DNA of 64,000 nucleotides. Origin: Hemibagrus wyckioides (Eukaryota > Chordata > Actinopteri > Siluriformes > Bagridae). Below the pieces are notes generated by a model. The model had not been told where the DNA came from and made no database searches. It worked only from the letters and a program-made list of their open reading frames with translations. Position numbers and translations under genes: made by a program. Location: NCBI RefSeq assembly GCF_019097595.1, contig NC_080711.1:12126428-12190427 (forward strand), written 5' to 3'. This document shows, piece after piece, positions 37,901 to 50,382 of this stretch (its first letter is position 1; each line of letters starts with the position of its first letter).

Positions 37901-38760
37901 GTTCTTGGTTTAAACACTTGGTGTCACTAATGGACTCCTGACTTTTTTCCCCACTATTTATTCCAAACTTTAAGGAAAAACAAAACAAAAAAAAATCATT
38001 CTAGCATCCTGAATTTCTGTCCCTGCAAAGGTTCTGTGTTTAGAATTAAAGCAATTTTCCGAGTGTGCATGCCTATATTAAAATTACTAAGCCTCTAAAT
38101 AGATGAAATAAATAAAACTGGAGAATGAATGTAGAAGACTCAGACTCAATCCAGTTGAATTAGATGGGATGTGATGAATGAGGTTATGAATAATACTATT
38201 AAGCTTCAAATTTTCAACATTGCTTTACAAATACAGCAGTGTTTAACCCGGTCAGTTCAATTAAAGATACTGTGATAAAAATAAATTATTAGACAGCCGA
38301 TAAGTCCATAATCTCACCCCATCCGGACGTTCCTGGTTTGATTGTTACTTAAAGCTGCAGAGATCAGGACATGTTGTTGAATTTTGGGAGTAAAACCCAG
38401 GGGAGGAAAAAAAAACCATCTGTAAAACAATGTTCCTGCATGGCTGTGAGTCACCCTGTCCGGCCTGTAATGCTTATTCACAGTAATTCACATTCAGAGC
38501 CAACAGCATGGGGACGACGGGAATTTTCATACACATGCGTCATAGACCACATCAGATGCATCGCGATTTCAGGCATGAAAGAAGTCCAATTACAAGGTGA
38601 CAGGCAAGAGAAGGCAACTAATCTGGGGAAAGTGAGAGATGGACTTTAGTCTAATGCTATAATAAAACAAACAGGGACGAGAAAGCATCTAATAAAACAC
38701 TATAATAAAAACAAACAGAGACCACAAAGCACTTTTTTAAGAGTTGCTGTAAACCTTGGG

Positions 38761-38797
<37 letters not shown>

Positions 38798-40473
38798 TGA
38801 TTTTTTTCTAATTTGGGAAGATGAAAATGACAGTTGAATAATTGCTCCTCATTGTGGAGTTTGTATCATTAGCTAGTAGCAGTATGGATGTAACGATACA
38901 CAAAATTTACTTGATGATTAATTGTACAATCTTTTTTTCTCTTCTAAAAAAGCCAATTAACTCACTGTTTAATATGAAACTGGACACATTCTCATTAGTA
39001 TCAATAATGCAACTGCTTCTACAACCATTCATTTCCATATCTCCAAAAGAACCATGATGTCATGACAAACAGTAAAATCTCTCAAATCCACTAGCCGAAG
39101 CGCGCACCATTTCAGTCGGACTTGATGAAATGCGCGGCTAAAATTACAGACGGACCCGAGACCGTGCTTGGAAGTGATCGTGGAGAGAAAATAACTTCAA
39201 GTTCAAATTCAAATTGAACTTGCTTTATATTTGAAGGCTGTCCAGCATCATTACAGCTGATGTCCAGAGGACACACTGACATCATCTCAGCATGAAGACG
39301 CACTGTGACAAAGACAGAGTTTATGCAATATGAAAGAATAAATCAGCTAAGGGGGACCTTTTAGGAATATGCCCCACATCAGTGTGTAATTGAAAATGAC
39401 AAGCTCTTTATTGGATCTTGACTCATCCCCTTTTTCCCCCCTTTTTCATTTTTAAAGCATACCTATACAAGCCTTATTAAAAAAAAACTAAATAATAATA
39501 ACAAAAACACCCTCTTGCCGAACAGAAAGACGGACGCGTGAACACAGACGTGAAGGTCACAGATTTCAGTGAAGATTACTGCAGGGTATCTCCATGACAA
39601 ATGACGTTTTAGCTTTATTGTATGACAGCAGGGATCTTTTCATCAAAATCACATACACCACAGTTGGCCACCCAACAAGCAAAAGCGTTACATCACTCCA
39701 CAATGTCCTTGGACCAAATAGCCTGCTTCGCTTAATGGAGAACAATATTGAACCCAGCAGGTATCCCCCCCTTACAAATATACATTCAAGGTCTGGACTT
39801 TATTTCACTTCATTTGCATGGAGGGCCCGTTTGCCAGAAATTGAAAACTACGCGGGAATTTAATGGTTTTGCAGAAATAAAACGCAGATAAATTACAGTT
39901 TTGTCTTATTTAAATGTACAATAAGCCTTAGGAATTCTCTTGCAGAAGAATTGAATGCTCTACGTGTCCTGCATACGATATTACGATCTACAAGCCTGGC
40001 TGAAGATAAAGGTGAGGGGTCAAACGTCTGTCAGCGCATCATCATATAAGTTAGTGAGAGTGTCAGCGAGAGTCTTGCTGTGGCCTGGAGAGAGCTCTCC
40101 TCTTGCGGGCCGCTGCACAAACCACTCCTCCTGCTGAGATAATCTCCACTAAACCATCTGCACCGTCATCCTCCAGCTGAGACTGCAACCCCCAGCGCCA
40201 CTGCGGCCCAGAGCACCCTCTGTGTACAGAAGCCCCGGGTAAACCCTGCTGTGGCCCAAGCTGAACTAGCCGTGCGTCAAAAAGCAGACAAAAGGACAAG
40301 GCAAGTGTGTATATACTGAGTCTCGCATCAAACGCAACGCAAACAGAGCTACGTCTGCTTTCAGAGGTGACCTAAAACAATCCGAACTCTTCAGAGAAAA
40401 TGAACAGGAGTCTCTGTGCTTCGGGATTTTAGGCCAGGCTGTCACATCAGAGCAGAGAATGAACTCAGGTATA

Positions 40474-40505
<32 letters not shown>

Positions 40506-43125
40506 TGTGTGGCAACAGATGGTTTCTGAAAGGGTGGCCTCTTTTTTAATGAGCTACCTAGTGAGAGTCTTTCAATTCACTGGACACGTTCCTCTCATTT
40601 ATTTTGAACACACTGTATTCTGTGACTTCATTGTTCCTGCAAAAAAGAAGGTGCAGAAATAAGAAGAAAACTTTTCGAGTGCTGCAATGTTGCAAAGTAT
40701 TTCATCAACTAGCAAAAATGTAGCAGGCCAAAAAGCTTTACTTATCAAAAAATTCCCTGCGTCATTCAGGGGCAATTTACACCGTTTTCTGGTCTTTATA
40801 GAGACTTTTTCCAGCAGAGAGTGATAATGCAATAAGATTGTCCATTGTGAAATATAATTTATACATTTTAAAAGCAAGTGGCGTCTGAGTCAAGCTTCCG
40901 CTCTATCAGTTTGATAGCAAACCTGACTGGGAGAGATATTATACTCTCTCTCTTTAGTCAATCAAAGTAACACTGACTAGTTGTGCATGTCTCATGTATG
41001 CGGAAGAGGTGTGTAGCTTCCTGTGTGTTAGAGGAACGTGCAGTCCATTCTTTGTTAGTTCACAGATGCCCATAAGGGTGCACACTTGCTATGCTGTGTG
41101 AGTTTTAGGAAGGAATTACTCTTGCACATGTTACTCAAAGCAAGACTGGACAATTTTGTGCATCTGCGAGCTCATGGATGGTGGATAGTGCTGTTCTCCG
41201 AGTGTGTAGTGCTGCATTGGTTAGAAAAGACGAGCCGGTGGCTGCCGCGTGACGGGGGTGAGCTCGCTAACGCATGAGAATTGGCACATGACCAAATTGG
41301 GAGAAAATGAAGTTTAAAACAATTTAGAAGCAAAATCCTCTCTCCATGCGGTTTGCTGTGTGCAAGTCCTTAGCTGTCTAAGATGAAGTTCACCAAACAG
41401 TGCAAGGTTAAATTTTCTAATAGCTTCAATCACCCTGTTAGCCATTGGCATAAAGAGCATTTACCCTTGAGTAAAAGTGACCTCTGTTCACAAATGCAGT
41501 TACCTTAAAGCATGATCGATATGAGCAAGCCTTCAGCATTCAAATGCCTTAGAGACTCAGACGCGGTTTAAGCAGCAAAAGGGGGTGGGGGGGGCCTTTC
41601 AAATTCAGAACCAGAATCAATCAACAACCGATTAAATCTCAGACCAGAGTTCTTAATAGCTTTTATGGAGTGAAGATGAATAAAACAGCAGCTCTGCTCC
41701 ACAGAGGGTAACGGCAGGACTGATCAAACAGCAGTTAGAGCAAAATTGACAGGATGCTTTCTGATCTGTTTAGATTTTTTATTCTTTTCTGTGATAAAAA
41801 CCTGAGGATCTCAGACAGAGAGGGGGAAAAAAATTAATATTCCACAAAGGCACTCTACAGATATATTGACCATTCTGCCCTGCAGCTAATGACTCTATGA
41901 AGTGCCTGGGCAAAAACCCAGCAGTCAACACGTAAACTCACTCAGACTGGTCAAAGCTGTCAGGAAGCAGAAAGCCTCAATAACAGCAAGCCCTTGCTTC
42001 TGACAAAGCAATCTCGCTCGGGTAAATCAATGGCCTTCACCTTCCTGTGTATGCGTTCGTTTTCCCTTTGCATTTTTTTTTTTCCTTCCCCAAATATCTG
42101 TGTTTATTGTCAAAATTTAATAGTAGATATGCTCCGAGACTGCTGCGGAGCCAGGGAGTAAAAATAGCCCATCATCTGTTGTGCTGCTAAACAAACACAA
42201 GTCAGTGCTGCTGAAGCAACCTGAATGACAAAGAGACAAAAAAAAAAAAAAAGCTCTGCCAGTTTAACGGAAGAAAAAAAAAGAAAGCAAAAGATCTAGT
42301 CCATTTCCTCCATAGAAAGTCTATCAAAGATCTAACACAAGCTCCAGCAGTTCGGGAAACAGCGATCGAGATAGCTGAGGGCTTGCTGATTATCTCAAGT
42401 GATATTAGGGGCAATGGCGGCTCAATGCTTAAGGTGCAGGGTTACTCATCAGAAGGTTGGAGGTTCGAGTTTCAGCGCCAACAAGCTGCCACTATCAGCC
42501 TCTGGAGCAAGGATCTGAACCCTCTCAGTTCCAGGGGTGCTGTATCATGGCTGACCACACGCTCAGACCCTGACTTTGTGATGCTGCTTGTCTTATCCCA
42601 TTTGGTCTCATGTTTTAATTTCAGGAAGCTGCAAGGAGTGAGAATACGCTTCTTTTCTCAACTTTTCAAGATCCATGCAATATAGGAAAGGATATTTAGC
42701 AAAACATTCCTACATATAGGGAAAATAATCAATGATTAGTGTTGTGATTTATTCTATTTATATATAGTGTCTTATACCAAAGCAATTCATGTTATGTCAA
42801 CACTAATGATTTACATCCTATGCTCTATCCATTTATTATATCCATTTCGATGTGCAATGTGCACACTGAGATTTAGCTTGTGTCATCACAGCTATAAACA
42901 GTCGTTAACACAACAGTCTCATTTCTTCTTCTCTTAAAAGTAATCACATAAAAATGCAGCTAGTCATGTTACACAGAAACCACAAAGCCCTCCACCCTCA
43001 AGATTTTCCTGTGTCAGGAAACATGTTTCGTTACCTCTGACAGTTACAAAACCCTAGAGACTCTTTCCAACCATGTTAAACAAACATCTCTACACAGAAA
43101 AGCTTACCACATTGATAATTACAAT

Positions 43126-43163
<38 letters not shown>

Positions 43164-46100
43164 CACACACACAGATCAGGCATGGGCAAGTATAAGGATC
43201 TGAGTGAGTTTGACAAGGGCCAAATTGTGATGGTTAGACAACTGGATCAGAGCATCTCCAAAACTGCAGCTCTTGTGGGGTCTGCAGTGGACAGTATCTA
43301 TCAATAGTGGTCCAAGGAAGGATCAATGGTGAACCGCAGACAGGGTCATGGACGGCCAAGGCTCACTGATGCACGTGGGGAGCAAATGCTGGTCCGTGTG
43401 ATCCGATCCAACAGACAAGCTACTGTTGATCAAATTGCTGAAGAAGTTAATGCTGGTTCTGAGAGAAAGGTGTCAGAATACACAGTGCATGATGGGTCAG
43501 GGCTGTTTTGGCAGCAATAGGGGGCAATATTAGACAGGTGGTCATAATTTTATGCCTGGTCAGTGTATATGTGTTGTACAATATATATTACATATATAAC
43601 AATCAGATTTGAGATTTCAACAGCACTGTGGTATAATGGTTATTGAATCAATACCATTTTTAAATTTGAATACTAATACTATTAAATATTAATCCTATTT
43701 GCAATTCTATTTTACATTTCCTCACTTACTCAGGCTGATAAACAGTTGATGGTATTTTCCAAGCTTTTTTCTCTTTCAAGAACATTTCATCATTTGGCTT
43801 TCCCTTCATTGCAATAACAAAATTACAACAGGAAGCAAAACAACTGCGCCTCTTTACCGCACCTATACGATCGTCCCTTGAAAAAAGGAGTTAATCCCAT
43901 CATAAAGAAAACTATGAATATAATTTACACTTCAACATTGTGCTTTAAAAAACTGGAAGGGAAAAAAGCCAAAGCTTTAAGGCAAATGTAAAGTCAGCAG
44001 TGCTGCAGTAATTACCTAGCCTCTTCTTTCTGCAGCACATTCCTCATAACTCAAACTAAAAGCACAACCACAAACAATGGTGGCTATTACCAATTCCTAT
44101 TACCTTTATCTATTCTGTCATTCATTGCTTAGGAACAGAAAAGAAAAAAAACTATATGTCCTATACAAACAGACTTCCTTCAGTTCCACTTTTCTATTTG
44201 GCTTCAATTCTCTAAATGACTGTTCTAGTGAGATTATATGTGTATTATATAAAACACAGAATAATTGAGGAAGACATCACATAGGACACATTCACACAAA
44301 TGATAAAAGCTTCTTCCTGTTAAAGCTGTGAACAAAGCAGGCATGGCAGCTATTCACTCGGGCCACGTTCCCGTCCTTTGACTACAAATTGGTCAATGAA
44401 AAGATGCTAAGTGGGAGAGGGACGGTATAGACAATGAACACACACGACCCAAGACTGAACAAAAGCTTAAGTAAAAGGTCACATGGTCCACTCAAGGGCG
44501 AGTAGATTGTCTAAAATGACTCGGGGATCTAAAGATTTTATTTTAAACTGCAGAGATGTCAAACAGCCCTCTAAGCACCTTCCTTTTCCAGCACATCAGA
44601 TTCAGACTGAATTATATTTCTGTGAATAGAGCAGAAGGATTTGTGTTTACAGGTTAAAAATTAGTGATTGTCATACTAAGGTTTAAGAGGAAGAACAAGA
44701 CAAAGAAGACAATGATCAATACCTTCTGAGGAAGATAAAATCGGAGGCTTATAGCCATCTATAAGCCACCAATTTGACCAGACTGGTCAGCGCAATGAAC
44801 GGCAAAAACTATAAGCCAACCAACAAGTAAAAAAATGCAACTTGTATGAAATAAATCCCTTTCAGACGATGTGAGGTATTACCGCTCTGAAAAATGATCC
44901 TCTCACACCACAGCAATGTGCTAATGCCATTAATTAAACAATGGCATGCTGAATTTATTTTAAACTTGATATAGTTACATTAAATGTTGCTGAACATCCA
45001 CAAGACAGATGATAACTTACTTTATAGCTCAACTTAAGACAAAAATAGTATCTTATGTTACAGAGAAACTGCAACTCCATTCATCCTTAAGACTTTGTCA
45101 TGGAAAATTTACATTCACAGCTTTACCTCTGACTGTACCATATAACACTTCTCTCCAAGCGGCACTGCTTTAATACATTGAGTCAACACTTTCGGACCGA
45201 TCGCCATTAAGAATTCAACAATGTGGCATAAACAAATTTTAGTAACCGAGTAGCAAAGATAAATAATACATTTCTTTCAGAAAGATAAGAAATACTGTTA
45301 TTTATGACAAGAAATGATTAATATTAGGAATATTTCCCACACCAAGCAGATACTTCCAATTGTGTGCTCAGACGGTCATTTTTAATCATCAGCTAAATGA
45401 CTGAAACAGCATGGAACATAATGATACCCCTAACTTGTCCTCAATAAATATATAAATAAATTAAAACAGTCACTTGCATTTAGACTAGCTCGCTCCTCTA
45501 GCACTCAATTAAAAATCTTGTATGGTCGCCCTGCTTGTGTTGTCCTCTGCTTGATGTATTGCTTTGCTCGTAGTTCCTCATTAGTAATTCGCTTTGGATA
45601 AAAGTGTCTGCTAAATGAATGATTGTAAATTAAACATGTGATTAAAAGTCCAATGGACTTCGCAAGCTGGTAATAGATGAAGCACGTATGCGTTTAGAGC
45701 ACGGCACGTGCACTGAGACTCAAATCGATAGCTAAGCTCTTAAAAGAAGCTTGAAAGAAACCACAGCCAAAATATTAGTTGTTTTTTTTTTTTAAGAAAG
45801 TAATCTGATCAGGAAGGCCCAGACAGACTGAACAGTTCCAAACAGACGATGCTTAATCTTTCATCAAAAAACAATGACTTATTTAAGTGTCCAAGAGGAA
45901 AGAAACTTTAATAAGACCAAAATAATAAAATAAAGATAAGGTACAAGGGGTTCATGGCCATTTCCAAGGTAGCTCAAAGCATCCACGGAGGAAAACAGTT
46001 ATTACTGATAAACAATATCAGCTTATAGTCTGACCTCAACTTTACCTTCATCTGTTTTAAGTGAAGCACAGACCAAAGTGATGAACATACTATTTGCGAG

Positions 46101-49100
46101 TTGAACAGATCTCCAGAAGATTCTAAAAAATTACCATAATGCCTATTTGATATCACGCAGAGAAAAAGATATGAAAACAATCACCCTCCTTCGTCCATTT
46201 CCAAGGAAAGGGAGAGTGAGAGAGATTCATCATTCATGACTGTCGGCTGAGAGACTTAAAGCGGAGCAGGAAATGACACCAGTTTTTCCTGCCGCACTTC
46301 TATGCCCATTTCAAGGGCATGCACATCTTTACACGGAGGGAGAGAGAGAGAGAGATGCGTCTCGGGAGATTTTATGTGTCTCTCTGATTGTCTCTCTCCT
46401 TCGATCTCTCTTGCTCTTAACATCTTGACTCAAGTTTGTTCTGGGTGTGCATGTGAGACTGACACAGAAAGAACGAAACAAAGAGAGAAAACAAAGGCTG
46501 ATAGAGCGATGCATGGTACTTCAGAACTCACGAGAAAGACTCTGTAGGCGTCTTTCCGTCTCACTGGCCCCCAGCATGCATCTGTGTCGTTGTATTTTAT
46601 GCTCCCAGTGCTGCAGGAGTGATTGCCGCTGTAAGACACAAACTCAAAATGTTAATGCCGTTAAAATAAAGTTCAATAATAGTGAGCAGCATGTATAAAA
46701 AGAGTAAGTATGGCTTATTGCCTACTAAAATGCTGCACATACAAAAAGGAGGCATGATTTCAATCTCTGTCATCACTCAGGACATGCTGAATGAGAGGAC
46801 TAAACGATCTAATTCCAGCAGACTAAGTGTGCTCTTATCCCATCTCAATAAGGATGCATCAGTATCCGTCTGAATCCATTCTCTTTTACTTGTACTCGTA
46901 ACAATACCGAATTCCCATACCATGTGATACTATGTGATGTAAGCCTAGTGTTTACTTGCCTGCACGAAGGAAGAGAAAACACAAAATAACAAAAACCTGG
47001 ATGCATTTTATGACTAATAATCAAAGCAGAGCAGACTGCAAGAGCATCCACTACAGCATACACTACCTTATAATAAATCTAATGGGGTTTAATATCTTTA
47101 ATAAAGAGCGTGAGGACGACTAGTGCAGTATCAGCAAGCATGGTCATTAAAAAAGAGTTCAATGAACGCCAAGATATTTGTAAACTGTTGCATTCAAGAG
47201 CGCTTCAGTCCTGCGAGCACTGTAACACACACACACACTTTCCTAATCGCTCACCAGGGTCTATATTATACTTATTCTCTTATAGTTTTAATTAACACGC
47301 TCACTCGTACTGCTCGGCATGCTAAGATACTATTCAACAGAGATGAAATAAAAATGTTCTCTTGCACCCTGACTGCTTAATATAAAGCAAGTTGTTCATT
47401 TCTGTATCGGCATTCCACCATCATATTTTATCTGCTAATAATCATTGCTGCTCCCGGTTTACCCTCCCTCTTCTCAGCAGTCCACCACCTTTATTTTGCT
47501 ACCTTTCTTCTCCATGAAGGTGAGCGTCAGGCTAACCTAAGGGTAATGGTGACATCTTAATAAAAGAAGTGCCACCTTAAGGCTAGGTCCTTCAGACAAT
47601 TTTATTTATAGGATTTTGGGCTATGAGTTTTTGTGCAGTAAAAAGAAGTCTGAGAGCCAAACAATAAAAGGTCAAATGTGAAGAGCCACAGGAGGTAGTC
47701 ATATACGCCCAATGAGACTGAGCCAGACTTGAAAAGGAAGGCTGTGGTGTTTGGCAGAGGGTGAAAAGAATTGGCTCGACTCACCAGGCCACTTCCATCA
47801 AGGACACGGGCACAGCGGCAGCATAGATGGCCAAATCTCCATACAGGTACACAATGATGCAGATGTAGAACATATTGACGCCAACTGTAGAGTAGCAACA
47901 AACAGGGAAAACAATGTTAATCTACAGGTTGACAACATGGCAGATTCAATTTTTTCACAATTTTCTCACGTTTTTTTTTTACTTATCACCACCTGCCTGT
48001 TTCCTCGTTGAAAGTGATTCGGTCTGGAGGTGCAAATATTTAGTTATTGTTAGCAGCAAGAATTCTAGTTCTGGCCTACTAAGTGTATCGTTTACTTCAG
48101 ATAACCCCTGGGTGCCTCTTAGGCTCAGACTTGTTTGGCAATTTTGGGTAAAAAATAAGCAATGGCAAGTAACAAAAACTGAAGGCATGGTAGCTTAGTG
48201 GTTACACCTCTCACCCCTGGCGTAGGGGTTTGACTCCTGCCTCTGTGCCTTTCTTCCCCCAGTCCAAAGTCATGCGTTGTAAGGATGACTAGCATCTCTA
48301 ACATGTCTGTATGTGAACTGTGCTAGTGTATTGTGAGATCTGTGCGATGGGCTGACACCCTCTCGTGGGATAGGCTGCAGGTTTCCTGTGACCCTGTGTA
48401 GGATAGATGTTTCAGAAAATGGAGGTATCATGTGTCTGCACATTTGCCTAAATTCATTTGTTTGTTCCTGCATAACACTGTTAAAAAAAAACAAAAAAAA
48501 AACACAACAACAACTATGTAGTCATACTTGATGCTACAATAACGAATGTACCTAAAAACCTGTACCCAATATCTTCTCTGACACAAACCACTCACCAACC
48601 TGAACTATGAGCCATAACCTTTATACAGTGCCAGCATACATCATCCCTCTCTGACCTTCTTACCTGGAGCGGTCCGACTCGGTAGAATTTATTCAGAGGC
48701 ACAACAGGCACCTGGTGCCAAAATATATGATATATTCAAAAAAAATGATGAACCCGCTCATGAAATTTCATCACCACAGTGCATCACCATTGGGAATATT
48801 AATCATGCTAATTAAGAAAGTAATGACTTTGTGATAAACTCTCCTTTGCTCCTCTCTTCCTCATGTCTGACTAGCCCTCTCAGCCTCCATCCCTCCGTTC
48901 CTTCATCCCTCCCTCCCTCCCTCACAGTGCGCACGCCAAACAAAGACTCCGAAAGCTGTTGAGACAGAGACGAACTCTCTATCGGACATCCATCAAAGTG
49001 CTCGAGCTTGTGAGGATCTCCAACAGCACTGCTGGCCTCGTTGGCTCATTCATTACTGCCAGGCAAATTAGAGCTTACAGTCCATTAACGCTAAATGAAA

Positions 49101-50348
49101 ACGCTAACATTATACCCTTTTTACAGGTTTGATAGATGCAGCGTTTGCCAGAGGAAAAAAAAGGGCAACGCTGCCACCTGTTTCCCACCAATCATTTAAG
49201 ATGAGTGAAGGGAGAAAATGAATCCTAACGAGCCAAGTCACGCTCTATACTGTAATCCATAGTCATTACATACCTGTTGAATGTGCACTAACCCTTATGG
49301 ACATGTTTATTAAACCATTCATGAAAATAGCTAAACTAGTACTGAATATTTCAAGGTTTTCCTCGTTCATTGTAAAAAACAAAGTGTGAAAGGGCAAGTG
49401 GTGCTGCTGAAACGATTCTCTAAAGGCATTTAAGCTTATTAGCTTTTATAGCTCTCTTAGTGTCGCCCTGCATTAAGTTTAAAGTTGAGACACTAAAAAG
49501 GAGTCAATAGGTAAAAGACTTTATTTCAAGAAACTGTGCTTGGGGTTTGAACTTTAAATCTTTACAAGGCGTAAACTATGGTTATATTGGAGAGATTTAG
49601 ACAGCAAAGCCTTGTTTATCCGTGCAGAAGTCCGATTAAACCTGTTCAGTTCTTTATAACACTGTAAAAGTACGTAAGCTTTCCATGTGAATCACACTGA
49701 AGCCATGCAGAGGTCTTGAGTACAATTAGTGTGTCATGTAGCTTCTCTGTTTATCCAATCACAAGCCAGAACCATTCATCATTTCATTTTTCTATATGAA
49801 GACAATGCAATGGGAAAAGGGAAAAAAAAAAATCTCTATTCAACTGCCATCAACCTTTTTTTAATCTCTAATAAAAGTCATCGAACCTCCACCCCCAGAC
49901 AGACATGAATCAACAAACAAGACCTCCCCAAGATCTGCATCTTTGTACCACATACACAACACAATTATATGACAGGACCAAGAAATTACTCCATTGTAAC
50001 ATATGAAAAGTGCTAAAGTGAGACTGTATGCTAAATTAAAATAACTAACAATAGATTTGGAAGCGTTATAATTCATAGTGTTCATTCTGTGAGCATTTCA
50101 CAACAATATCCTGATTGTTTTCCCACAATTTTATGAAATGACACCTACTTCTGACATACAGGATTTTTTCAATGCAACATCTGTAGAAAAGCAGTTGCTA
50201 ACCTGGTCTGGATCTTTCTTAGTGGAAGAAAGAGAGGCTTCCAAGGAGACTTAAAAACTCATTATTTTCAACTGGCCGGTCATTGTCAACAGGAAAATTA
50301 TATACACAGAGCAGACAAACACAGAAAAAAACAGACATCTGCTGTCAG

Positions 50349-50382
<34 letters not shown>

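Larger units (their letters stand above)
37496..42409. other. TMEM104 intron 8, microsatellites and unexplained sequence
   Basis: No gene supported. Contains a (GA)n run at 38763-38794 and a (CT)n(GT)n array at 40474-40511. The intervals 39080-39310 and 39600-39870 are low in repeats with relatively balanced composition, which is compatible with conserved non-coding elements but unproven. Confidence 0.45.

Noticed and set aside
46430..46639. 69-residue minus-strand frame as a separate small gene
   Set aside because: Its first half is TMEM104 exon 8; the remainder is read-through into intron 7 or 8.
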